From assembly GCA_011800805.1 (NCBI GenBank), contig MPNW01000789.1, positions 1 through 25,000 on the forward strand: DNA of 25,000 nt, given 5' to 3'. Positions 10,879 to 21,225 of the stretch are shown one piece after another. This stretch comes from Hirudo medicinalis (lineage: Eukaryota; Annelida; Clitellata; Hirudinida; Hirudinidae). The position numbers and the translations under genes are program-made. The notes under the pieces were generated by a model, which saw nothing but the letters and a program-made list of their open reading frames with translations, did not search any database and was not told the origin of the DNA. Within the stretch, counting starts at the first letter, position 1; every line of letters begins with the position of its first letter.

Positions 10879-10993
10879 CTCCCGCATGGTCTAATGGTTA
10901 AGACCTCCGCCTCACAATGGCAGCACGGATTCGATTCCCGTTGCAGGAGCACCGTCCTAATCATCTATTTAGTTACGCAGCGGACGTTACTAA
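10879..10993 (+). mobile_element. short tRNA-derived SINE
   Basis: 10879-10950 folds like a tRNA. The acceptor arms CTCCCGC (10879-10885) and GCAGGAG (10943-10949) pair at 6 of 7 positions, the D stem is GGTC/GACC, and the T loop is TTCGATT. The A box TGGTCTAATGG (10887-10897) fits the RNA polymerase III consensus perfectly. The B box GATTCGATTCC (10928-10938) fits at 10 of 11. The anticodon arm is damaged: a CTCACAA-like loop on a mismatched stem, Val(CAC)- or Glu-like. A 43-bp unrelated tail follows. The element is bracketed by acaaattatt (10869-10878) and acaattatt (10994-11002), a plausible target-site duplication with one indel. The alternative is a decayed tRNA gene without mobility; the tail and flanking repeats favour a SINE. 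Confidence 0.6.
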
Positions 10994-11002
10994 ACAATTA
11001 TT

Positions 11003-12448
11003 ATTTATTAAGACTGGAAAACTGGAAAATTTTGGACGAAGCGACTAAAAAATTCTTAAATGCAGATGGGAAATGGAGACTTCGGACACTATTTCAAGAT
11101 CCTTCAAGGTCGATGATGTCTGTGTTATCGATAATTATCTCGAATATGAGCCTTGAATCTCGAGCCAGCTTTACTTTATTTACTAAAGTGATGATAATAA
11201 TCTAGGCCACAGTAGAAAGATCTTAATATATCAAGTAAGAATTACAAAACCCAATGTTGCATGAAACAAGCCCGAATCCATTTATTTGCTCTTCAAAATG
11301 AGTTGATGTCCTAAGACTAAGATAATTAATAACAAAACTTAGGAGTTAATAGAGAAATTCTTACTTGGTTCCGTCAAAATTTTACGTTGAACAAAAAATT
11401 ATATACATATAAATTTCTCACGCAATGTTTTTAAAACGAATGTATATAGAATTTTTTAACAATTAAAAGATACGTCGTGAGAATTCTTCAAATTAAGCAT
11501 TTTAGGGTCTTAGTAATGACATTAAATTTAACAAGAAAATATCAATTAATTATTCTTTTACCTCACGATAGATGATTGACTTTATTGAAAGGTACAAGTT
11601 TCTCACGATTTAATGTAAAAAAAATGATCCAAAAACATATCGGAATAAACCACGGAATGATAGACACATAACCTTGGAGGTTATAAATCCACGTTATCTC
11701 AAATTATTACCCTTTTGACTTCAAACTAATCAATATTGTCGTATTGTCTTATGAAGTATTCGTAAGGATGAACTCTTGATTTCCTAATATTGCTCGCATT
11801 AAATATTAAAAACTTTAGCATTTCCCGTGAAACTAAAGATTTATGAAAGGCAAAAGCAGACATAACACGTACGTACACCTTAACATTATATCATTATTAT
11901 GTAGATAGTAAGCCTAAATAGTGACTGAGGAGCTGTTTATTGCCACTAATAATTTCAAAAAAGAGTGCCTGTACTTTATGGCATCGTTAGCGCTCCATTT
12001 TGCTATTTATTTGAAAACTTGCATTAAATCATGACGACAGATAAGGAATTGGTCAGAGAATGACTTGAATATATTACGATGTATCGGCGTAGCAGCATGT
12101 TAACTCAGAAGTCTGCTGCCGCTTCCAGCTTCTAAACATTCTTGTTGCGGGATTTCTTTCTTCTCAATCTCTTCAATGCAAAATTTCTCAAAAATCCCAT
12201 GAAATTGACTAATTTCTACGACTCGTAAGCCGTATTTCTACGCGCCATTTAAGAAGATGGCCATTGAATTAGATTGAAGATGGCCATTTTAGTCCATGAT
12301 TTTGTATAATTTTTTTTGTTTTAACCAGCTTTAATCAAAATAAACTGCTGCAAACTGTTGTTTCATGTGAGTTGTTATTAGGTAATATAATGTTTTGGTA
12401 TTGGAAGATGGAAGACGTTCGAACACACTCTGATATAATTGGCACATT
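11003..12448. other. no gene seen (11003-12448)
   Basis: AT-rich DNA between ADSS and CCNQ. A plus frame through the SINE (10831-11205) has no recognisable protein. Apart from the ATGGC-type motif cluster near 12245-12288, I see nothing I can name. Confidence 0.5.
12244..12288. promoter_or_regulatory. cluster of ATGGC (YY1/Pho-like) motifs
   Basis: CGCCATTT (about 12243) is followed by two copies of GAAGATGGCCATT (12253-12265 and 12276-12288). The AAGATGGC core matches the known YY1/Pleiohomeotic site, and ATGGCCAT is self-complementary, so each copy carries a site on both strands. Such sites often sit at transcription starts of housekeeping genes. Here they could mark a distal first exon of ADSS, about 2 kb upstream of its ATG. 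That role is inference. Confidence 0.3.
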
Positions 12449-12454
12449 TTTATT
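12449..12454 (-). terminator. polyadenylation signal of CCNQ
   Basis: AATAAA on the minus strand (TTTATT on plus), about 55 nt after the CCNQ stop codon. It implies a very short 3' UTR. Confidence 0.5.
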
Positions 12455-12506
12455 AATGTCTGAAATATTGTACACCATTTACAAGCACAACAAAATCAAT
12501 ACACGT

Positions 12507-14402
12507 TCACAACATTTTCCTCAGAAGGTTTTCCTCGTGTTCGTATAAGTCCATGATCTTCATGCCGACTTCTTCTATGGATTTTATGTCAGCACTTTCA
12601 ACCAGAGCCTGGCAAAACAGTTGGCATCATTTTACATGCCGTTGCAAACATGTAATGTAACATGTAAAATGTAATTCATTAACCATATTACTAAATAAAT
12701 TACTCGTTGACTGGTTTCATTACAAAATTTTATGCTAGTTAACTAATATTACTATCATACTCGTTACTGATCTATTCAATAGCGTGATCGTACTTACCTC
12801 CCACCATTTTATTCTGGCTTCCTCGTTATAGGGCACTTGAATCTTGTAGATACTCAGGACAATGTAGATGATGGACACAGCCAGCAACTGGGGATTGTAA
12901 TCTATGCAGAGGGTGGAGCTGTGATAGCTGTCATTTAACAGCGCCCAGCACCAATGAGCGATGGGGAATTTTGTTGTCACCGACTTGTCCAGCCAATCGT
13001 AGAGGCTCTTGAGGAAGTGCATGAGATACTGATGGATTGAAAGACAATTAATTAAGTGCTAAACAAGCTCCATCGATGGTATAAGTCAGAATAACAAACT
13101 GGCCTACTAACACCACCAAAATATCATTAATTAACAAGGAATAATATTTGAAATCATTTGGAAAAAGACGAAAATGTCATCAAAACGTAGCCTACTTTGT
13201 GAGGGTGTTCGACAATGACCCTGAAGCTAAGTACTCGCATGATGAACAGCTCAGTCTGTATGAGGCTCTCCTTCAGAGACCAGTATCTCGAGTCCACATC
13301 GAGCGGATCCTCGTGCGGATTGGCCACACTGATCGATTGCAATAAATATTAAATAATAATGGTTAGTCAATTTTAAACAATAATTAATAATATACAATAT
13401 TATTGTTATTATAAAGATGAACAGGTACATTTTTAAGGGAAATTATATGATCTTCCTTGTTCTTCAAGGATAATAATGTATATAATACCATGTCATGACA
13501 TTTGTTGTTATGAAATATTTTGTGGTTGCCTAATTTATTTATTTAATCACTGATTACAAGTTAACGAACAAGTGACTGAACTCACCGATGGCAGACATTG
13601 ATAACATCCCTCAGTCTCAGGCTCTCCTCCTCAACGTTGCTGGCCAAATACAACATTGCTGTTGCTATTGTCTGCAACATCAACGAGCCAATAAGCAACA
13701 AAATATTTATAGATGTCTACTAAGAACTTATTTTTCAGGCAAGAATTTTTAAAAACGTGATCAAATTGTAACGTTTTAAATCTTATGTGGTGATTGTTTG
13801 TGACAAAGTAGACAATGCTACATTGTGATATCAAATTATTTCAAAGTAGTTTTTACCTTTTGGTCAAAAGAATCCGACTCCATTTCACGACAAAATCTAT
13901 GAAAGAGAGTGACAGCAGTGGCAAGGGCAATAGATGACATGTGCAATTTTGTGGCTGCAATTTATTTAAGGTTACATAAAGTTTGGTTAGCTTCTCTCTC
14001 CATTTTATATGAAATAACCTGCTTCAAACATAAACCTGACTGTTTTAAAACTTCCAGTTTCACTAATGCTTTCCGACATCGTCTGAAACATTTTAATGTT
14101 GTTTGGTTTGGTCTGCTAATCTTCCGATACCCAAATATCGCCACCTCGGTGTTTACATACTGAACAACTTCAACTTCATTTACTCGAAACAATAAAAAAG
14201 ATAACAAATATCTTAACACATTTTTAAAATATCTACCTCAAATGAAATTGCATATTCGCTACAGTGAAATTACTAAATCACGGTAAATTCATAATTCGTA
14301 AGTCATTATGCATAACGAGAAAAAATTAACAAATGCAGGCTAGATTATAACATACTTACTGGAAAATATTGCTCTCAGCTCATTAAACAAAGTACTCAAA
14401 AA
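12507..14402 (-). CDS. CCNQ: cyclin-Q (FAM58A), first exon unresolved
   Basis: Cyclin partner that activates CDK10 (known for the human protein). Exons in transcript order: 14360-14402, 13857-13954, 13586-13671, 13196-13328, 12798-13028, 12507-12608, with stop TGA at 12507-12509. All junctions are GT..AG and in phase, giving 230 residues before any missing N-terminus (human 248). The match runs along the whole cyclin fold: SSIALATAVTLFHRFC, then YLASNVEEESLRLRDVINV, SRYWSLKESLIQTEL, VIVEHPHK, PIAHWCWALLNDSYHS, and KWWE near the C-terminus. The 43-bp first listed exon (FLSTLFNELRAIFS) fits by phase and by its R-x-I pattern, but it has an in-frame stop directly upstream and no ATG, so another exon must supply the start. 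The only nearby ATG (14455) would need a 23-nt intron. The cyclin body is certain; the 5' end is not. Confidence 0.88.
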
Positions 14403-14434
14403 CTAAAATAAAATAGTCTTAGTACCCGATACGT

Positions 14435-14440
14435 TTTATT
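14435..14440 (-). terminator. polyadenylation signal of fucosidase A
   Basis: AATAAA on the minus strand, 176 nt after the fucosidase A stop and only 33 nt before the first recognised CCNQ exon. Transcript end and next-gene start must therefore overlap or nearly touch. Confidence 0.5.
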
Positions 14441-14615
14441 CAAAAGTTTAAACATGAGCTAAGGCAAACTCGTAAGTTTCTCAGTTGTAAGTATTAGTGA
14501 GTATTAGTAACAAAAAAAAAAAAATTACATCTCACTATAACAAAAATATAGAAAACCAAACAAATGTCTCTGTTGAAGGAGCAATTCTAAAAGGTCTAAA
14601 TCCACACAACGCAAT

Positions 14616-17260
14616 TCATTCAACGTTGGTTATCTTCAATACCCAGGCCCAAACAGATGGAAGCTTGTTTGGTGGGATGAATGGAAACAGCACTTCTAAT
14701 CCCTGGTCATTGCCATGAGATGTCCATATGAAAGTGCCAGTGTAGCCAAGCATTGTCACCTTGGTATCCTTGGTGGCCTTTGGTGCTCCCAGGGTAAGGA
14801 CATTTTGGCTAGGCCAGTCGTGGACTGCCGCATATACCACTGTGCCCGATGGTGATTTCTTTGATGTATACCTTTACAAATTCAATAAAAGTAATAATGT
14901 GTAGATAATGCCTGTGCATTACAACAATTTCCAAGGTACTTACCACACCCTAGGTGTTTTAGTATCGTTTTGAAACTTCCATGGCTGGGAGGCATAGATT
15001 GCTTCCCCATTGACCTTCAGCCATGACCCCAGCTGCCTGAATCTCTCCTCCATAATTGGATCAATCTTTCCATCCGACCTGATGCCGGCATTTATGAGTA
15101 TGTTGCCTCCACAGCTAAAGGCACATAAATGCAAATATTAGATTGAGTTATTTTATGCGACATGGGCTACTTATGTTAATGTATTGCTAAGCAACTAAAA
15201 TTCCTTTTCACATCTAAAGGCATCATATAAATGTCATTGTGCATTTTGAAAAAAATATACTAATTTACCAACAAATCAACAGCTAAATAAAGAGAAAAAT
15301 CTAGTCATTGGCTGATTGCATAAAAATCACTAAAGACACATTACTCAGTTTGGAAGATCCATTAGTGAAGAATCATTGCTTAATCTCAGACTTTTCTCTA
15401 GTTACAAATCCTCTTGTAAAAATACCTGATTGTGGTAGTAACTTCATAGAGGAGGTTTTCGATGGAGATGTAGTCCTTGAAACTGGCAGTGTTTCTGTGT
15501 CCCCAAGACCCATAGTCAAGAGTCATGCAATTCTCCCACTTGTGAGGCTGGATGACACCTGAATGACATCAAGCTAGAATAAATAAACTTGACAATTTGA
15601 GTTAAAAACTTTGTTCTTTTTTATTTAAACAATATTAGAGTCACGCAAATTTCCATTTATAATTTGTAGTTCTTCTTCGACTAGCTTTCCACTGAAGCAT
15701 GTCTTTTGGCATGCTTATGTTTTCTACCATTTCATATCAATTACCTGGATTGTAGTGATCAGAGCAGGTGTAGAATCCACCATGCTTACACATGCATCCA
15801 GCTCCCCATCTATCATTTACCACCACTGTGTCTTTCACAGGACTGGAAAATATTCAATCTGTATGAATCCAACATGGAAAAGGAATTCAGCAGTAATACC
15901 TACCTGTCGTTGTAAAGCCAGGCCAGGAACTCTGTACTGTTCCAATATCCCGTAGGGGCATCCCAATCACCATCAGACCAAACGACCTCAGGCTTGTAAG
16001 CATTTACAATCTCATATAGCTCTGGTAAAGATTTGCCCTAGAACAAACATTTAGAACAAACAAAAAATTAAGTTCATCACATTTCTTGAATCTTGGTAAT
16101 TTCTTAGATTCATTGTATAATGAGAAGTAAAATGTTCATTTTAAATCTCTATTTGATGAAGATATCCTAAACAATGATGGATGTGAATTTAATGAAGGCT
16201 CAAAGATGTCACAGATTTTGTAACCTGCTACAAAAAAGTTAGCTTAAAATAAGTTTCTTTTGCACTTATAATTTCCTCAAAACTAACAATTACTTACTTG
16301 CTTGCAATTACAGTTACAGTTACTTACCAGAGAAAAATGCTGAGTCTTATAGCCTGATTTCTGATCTTCCAAGAAAAGTGGGTTGAACCACTCAAAAAGA
16401 GAGTGGTAGAGTCCAAAATGGAGGTCTGTTTTGTTCCTAATTGAATTTGCCAGCTCCCCTGAAATAGATCTTCACATTTCTACTTTCGCACATTCAAAAG
16501 TTTAGATAAACCTCACTATTTCAATTGCATTATTTGCTTTTATAAAACAAAAATTAACTAGCAAGATTGATATGATAAGATGGACAGATTCAACAATTTG
16601 ATTGAAGGACCTAAGAAGTAAATCAGACTTACCAACTAAATCTCTCTTTGGTCCAACCTCCATAGAATTCCAGTTGAAAGAAAACTTTGATGGCCACATT
16701 GTATAACCTTCATGATGTTTGCTAGTAAGAACCACATATCTGAAGAAAATTTTTCAATTATAGAACAAGAATTTTCCAATACTTCAGCCATCACATTAAT
16801 CTAAATAAAATCTAAATAATGGGAACATGCCAACTGCCCCATTTAAATTATTAAACAAAAGCAAGCAAAACCATTTGCAAGACTTAACGATAAGATTTTA
16901 ACAAATAATGGAATATAATATTAACTTTGCTCCAGCTGCGTGAAAGATATCAGCAAGTTCATCGGAATTGTACAGTTGAGCGCGAAATAGTGGGGCAAAG
17001 TCTGCATAAGTGAAATCAGGAGGGTAGTACTTCCTCATATATTCCGTTACTTCGGGATTTTTGTTCACCCAATTGTACCAAAACCATTCTTGAAATGCAG
17101 GTACGGAAAACACTCCCCAATGGAGAAAGATTCCAACTTTTGCTTCATCATACCATTTCGGAAGAGGCCTCGAATCGAGGGAATCCCAGGAAGGGGTGTA
17201 TTTCCGAACTGCCCCGATTGAATTTACAAAGATCAAGACAATGATGAGTAAGATCTTCAT
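14616..17260 (-). CDS. FUCA: tissue alpha-L-fucosidase, copy A (GH29)
   Basis: Retaining glycosidase that removes terminal alpha-L-fucose from glycans; family members are lysosomal or secreted. Exons in transcript order: 16926-17260, 16633-16739, 16328-16458, 15904-16037, 15745-15842, 15426-15558, 14944-15114, 14616-14871. They give 454 residues (human FUCA1 466). Residues 1-17 are a signal peptide ([17 protein letters not shown]). Then come [36 protein letters not shown], the nucleophile motif WSDGDW with Asp213, the acid/base residue in HKWENC with Glu277 (64 residues apart, as in human D225/E289), [11 protein letters not shown] and a C-terminal beta domain. N-glycosylation sequons include NKT, NST and NDT. 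The ATG at 17260 has G at -3. An in-frame upstream extension starts only with TTG, and an acceptor-like TTTCCAG just upstream hints at a 5' UTR intron. The intron-1 donor is atypical (AA|GTTAAT). Confidence 0.96.
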
Positions 17261-17872
17261 TTCGTTGGCGGTGAACCTGGAAATGAATGAAGTAGATATC
17301 TCTTTAATCAATCCCCAGCAACTGTCAACTGACTCTTGAAGATGCACCTGTACTCTCGATTTGATGTTTATGCGCGTGATTATGAAGTCACCATGGCATT
17401 CAAATTGGTTCAAATACTTGTTACGCGAATAATTATATTTAACGCTTTTGTATTACCAAGGATCCGCAAATAAATCGTCGTGCCTTAATAGGTAGCGATT
17501 AAGTCGTTGCTTACACAAAAAATCAATTATTCAGTCGCTAGTAATTAACCAACTATTAAAAATGTGATGCTCAAATACCTTCATCCTTCTCAACAAATAC
17601 TGCGATTCCAACATAAATTCAGAAAGCAATTAAAGGATGCATGTAAATACAGACGCCGACCTCCTGATGAAGCCATGTCTGCACAGCCCTCAAAGCGCAA
17701 AACTAATACTATCGATATCTAAACGAATTTATTTTCGAGAAGGTTCAAAGATCTGTTGGAGTGTCGGTTAACCATGGTCTTAAAGCTTGACATCATAAAA
17801 CGTCACTCGCCTCTATTTCTCAATGCTTACCCAGAAAAACAATGATAACCAAATCCTGAGTAAAAATACTTT
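17261..17872. other. spacer between the two fucosidase genes
   Basis: About 0.6 kb of AT-rich DNA that must contain the promoter of copy A and the end of the copy B transcript. I see no clear TATA/initiator pair and no third gene copy or fragment in it. Confidence 0.45.
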
Positions 17873-17878
17873 TTTATT
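17873..17878 (-). terminator. polyadenylation signal of fucosidase B
   Basis: AATAAA on the minus strand, about 107 nt after the copy B stop codon. Confidence 0.5.
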
Positions 17879-17984
17879 AAGTGAAGTACAAGAATACTGC
17901 ATAAAGTAAAGAACCATACTAAAAAAATCTCATTTAGTACAAAAGGTAGTTGGTGGGCTTGTTAGGGATGAGAACTGTGGCAAA

Positions 17985-20315
17985 TCATTCAACATTTGTC
18001 ATCTTCAACACCCAGGCCCAATGAGATGGAAGCTTATTTGGTGCAATGAATGGAAAGAGCACATCAATTCCTCTGACATTGCCATGAGCTGTCCACAAGA
18101 GGTCACCAGGGTAACCAAGCATGGTCACCTTTGTATCTTTAGTGGCCTTTGGCACACCTAAAGTGAGGAAATTTTGTTCTGGCCAGTCATGGATTGAAGC
18201 ATAGACTACAGTGCCCTCATCTGATTTCTTGGAAGTATACCTTGTGAAGTAAATATAGAACAAATTATGATTCATCATCAATAAATAAGCTAAGCTCTGC
18301 TTTATACAAAAAAATTATATAAAAAAAAAACAAACAAATATCTTGACTGACCAGACCCTAGGGGTTTTGGTATCATTCTGGAATTTCCAGGGTTGAGAGG
18401 CATACATTGCTTCCCCATTGACCTTCAGCCATGACCCCAACTGCCTGAATCTCTCCTCCATTATTGGATCAATCTTTCCATCTGATCTGATGCCAGCATT
18501 TATGAGGATGTTGCCTCCACAGCTAATGTGATGTAAATGCAATCATTGAGTTAACAGGGTTAGCAGTTCAAAATGATATTTGATTTTGGCTCAAATGTAT
18601 GTAATGTTATAGATCAAGGAGTAATATTTAACCTTAACGTTAATTTTTAAATGTTAAACAGTGTGATGTAATAAAACATTTATCTGATCAATGCAATGAC
18701 TATTTAGTACCTGATAGTACTGGTTACTTCATGGATGAGCTGCTCAATGGTCATGTAATCTTTCAGGGAGGCTGTGTTTCTGTGCCCCCAAGATTTGTGG
18801 TCCAAGGTCATGCAGTTTTCCCACTTGTGAGACTGAAGAACACCTATTGACAACACACTTCTGTAACGACGATCCACGTCGGGAGCCACGCATCCAAAAT
18901 GTCATCGAAGCACATTTGCTATTCGTTTACCTGGATTGTAACGATCGGAGCAGGTGTAGAATCCGCCATGTTTGCACGTTACTCCAGCTCCCCACCTGTC
19001 GTTCACCACCACAGTATCTTTCACTGGACTGGAAAAAATAATATATAAATATCACCGAGCTACTTGATTATGACTATTAAATATCTAATATTTACATCAT
19101 TAATAAATCTGCTTTTTGACAACTTAACTTTTTTGACAACATAACTGCTAATTACTACATGGATGGCTACCTGTCGTTATAGAGCCAGGCCAGGAACTCG
19201 GTGCTATTCCAATATTCTGCCGGGGCACTCCAGTCCCCATCGGACCAAATGACCTCGGGCTTGTAGGCGTCGACAATCTCGTGCAGTTCGGGAACTGTTT
19301 TGCCCTGAAGTCCGAGGACGAAAAAATTGTACAATCATTACCACAAATAAGCTGTAATTAAGTAACAAGTAAGTAATCAATCAATGAATTAATTGAATCA
19401 ATGATAAAAAGCTTACCAGTGAAAAAAGTTTGGTCTTGAATCCTGCTTTCTTATCTGCTAGGAAGAGTGGATTGTACCATTCATAGAGTGAGTGATAGAG
19501 GCCAAAGTGTAGGTCGGTTTTCTTTCTTATGGAGTGTGCCAGCTCGCCTGTGGAGAACAATGATCTTGCACATTTTTTTAAATTGTCAGATCAAGTAAAT
19601 TTCATAATAAAAATAAAGTAAAGTAGAAATTTAAAAAAAATTTATCTATTTATTATTAATACATATAATTTATTATGGCTTTAAAATATTGTAGTCATAA
19701 TAATGTTGTATGTGATAGACTCTCATACCAACTAAATCCCTCTTTGGCCCAACTTCCATAGAATTCCAGCTAAAGGAGTACTTTGATGGCCACATTGTGT
19801 AACCTTCGTGATGTTTGCTTGTGAGAACCACATATCTGGACAAATGTTCAATTAAAAACAATTCCATTAAGATTAACAGTTTAAAACAATAAGCAATATT
19901 TAAAACAGATTAATGTGTAATAGTGATTCATATTTTGTAATGAATTTAAAGCAAAACATATTGTATTATATTATATTAACTTTGCTCCAGCAGCTTGAAA
20001 GATTTCAGAAAGTTCGTTGGGATTGTATCGTTCGGCACGAAACTGAGGGCCGAAATCGGCGTAAGTAAAATCCGGTGGATAGTACTTCTTCATATATTGC
20101 GCTGCTGCAGAATGATTGTTCCCCCAGCTGTTCCAGAACCACTCACCAGAGGCGGGGACAGAGAACACTCCCCAATGGAGGAAGATCCCAATTTTGGCCT
20201 CGTCAAACCATTTCGGAAGAGGTCTAGAATCGAGAGAATCCCAAGAAGGCGTGTATTTCCGAGCGGTCAAAGCCGATATACCAAAAAGTAGGATAAGACA
20301 TAAAGCATTCTTCAT
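17985..20315 (-). CDS. FUCA: tissue alpha-L-fucosidase, copy B (GH29)
   Basis: Tandem paralogue of copy A with the same activity expected. Exons in transcript order: 19981-20315, 19729-19835, 19417-19547, 19171-19304, 18931-19028, 18711-18843, 18352-18522, 17985-18240. They give 454 residues. Every exon has the same length as its counterpart in copy A (335, 107, 131, 134, 98, 133, 171, 256 bp), while intron lengths differ. Signal peptide [18 protein letters not shown]. Catalytic pair conserved: Asp213 in WSDGDW and Glu277 in [15 protein letters not shown] is intact. Differences from A: KTKLFSL where A (and human) have KTQHF, loss of the NKT sequon (KKT here), a gained NHS in the first exon, and donor GTCAGT after exon 7. 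Exon 1 ends with the same odd donor, AA|GTTAAT. Nothing suggests a pseudogene. Confidence 0.96.
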
Positions 20316-20370
20316 GGTCCTGAGTTTCAATAGAAGTTGTTAGACTCCTATGATCAAGGAGGTGGGTCCC

Positions 20371-20377
20371 TATTTAT
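20371..20377 (-). promoter_or_regulatory. candidate TATA-like box of fucosidase B
   Basis: ATAAATA in the context CCATAAATAGGG on the minus strand, about 60 bp upstream of the ATG. A start near 20345 would leave a 5' UTR of about 30 nt. An acceptor-like ACTCAG just before the ATG is an alternative reading with a 5' UTR intron. Confidence 0.35.
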
Positions 20378-20838
20378 GGCAAGGTAAATTATTTATCATT
20401 TGACCATTGACTCGTAAACATTGTTGTACCGCGAACAGCCGTTTCAAGTGGTACTTCGATAAACAGAAGATATTTACATTAGTTTAAAATGATTAAACGT
20501 TCTCTTAACAATTGTAAGATATTTCCTATTTTTGTCTCTCACTCACTGATAACTGGTCTAATGTTCACATTTTTAGTGTCTTTATTTTGGCACCTATACT
20601 ATAAATGAAATTGTCCAGGATAAGCAAATCTTGTAAAACGTTTATGTAACAATTCTGTACCAGATATAGGTTTTATCAATCACGTAAGTACTAATGTGAT
20701 TTTTTTTGTGAGCAATTTGATTTATTCACCAAACACAACAGTAAAGAAACAGAAAAAAAATATGCCAAATGTCGAGAATCCAATTTCGTATGACAATCAT
20801 GTGACGAAAATCTTGTGATTCACAAAATGCAAAACAAA

Positions 20839-21225
20839 TTGGTGAGACCACATCTGCGTCCAAGTTTGGAACCCACATTTGAAAAAGTATCTAAGAGGGC
20901 AAAGAATGGCAATCAGGATGATGAAAGTATTGGGAAAGTTGAATTATGAGGAAAGGTTAAAATGATATCAGCTGACTACTGTGGAGAAGAAAAGGGAACC
21001 TCGTAGATGCTTCCAACATTTTAACAGGAAGGGAAGACCTTCTGTAAGTAGGAGGAAATAAAAAGTAATTACTTCAGCACAAGGGTGGTTTCCCTAAGCG
21101 CCTCTGACACTATGCAAATGGCGCATTATAAATTAACTATTAATATTATTAAATTAGATAAGGATGCCATCCATGCGGATACAGTAGATAAATTTAAGAT
21201 AAATCTAAGTGAATATGGATATTAG
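20839..21225 (+). mobile_element. degenerate non-LTR retrotransposon (RT C-terminus)
   Basis: Fragments of a LINE-type reverse transcriptase appear in the right order but in shifting frames. LVRPHL at 20839-20856 is followed, in another frame from 20903, by RMAIRMMKVLGKLNYEERLK. The same frame then has an in-frame TGA and LTTVEKKREPRR. NYFSTRVV follows at 21067, and a tail (LDKDAIHADTVDKFKINL) ends at TAG 21223-21225. These match the family pattern of RPHLEY, QRRATRMI, LSYEERL, LTTLEKRR, FFSQRVV and LP..VVnA.tvd.FK in CR1/Jockey-like elements (established knowledge; subgroup not assignable here). At least two frameshifts and one stop make it dead. It lies between divergent fucosidase B and IBA57. 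Confidence 0.75.

Noticed and set aside
10585..10887. 100-codon minus-strand membrane-like ORF
   Set aside because: Its hydrophobic residues come from AT-rich codons, its ATG lies within the SINE, and no family or splice support was seen.
10879..10950. Functional tRNA gene
   Set aside because: The anticodon stem is mismatched, the anticodon cannot be assigned cleanly, and a non-tRNA tail with flanking direct repeats follows.
17261..17413. Upstream in-frame extension of fucosidase A
   Set aside because: It begins with TTG and would bury the clear signal peptide starting at 17260.
19995..20343. Plus-strand ORFs opposite fucosidase B exon 1
   Set aside because: Antisense shadows of a well-identified coding exon.
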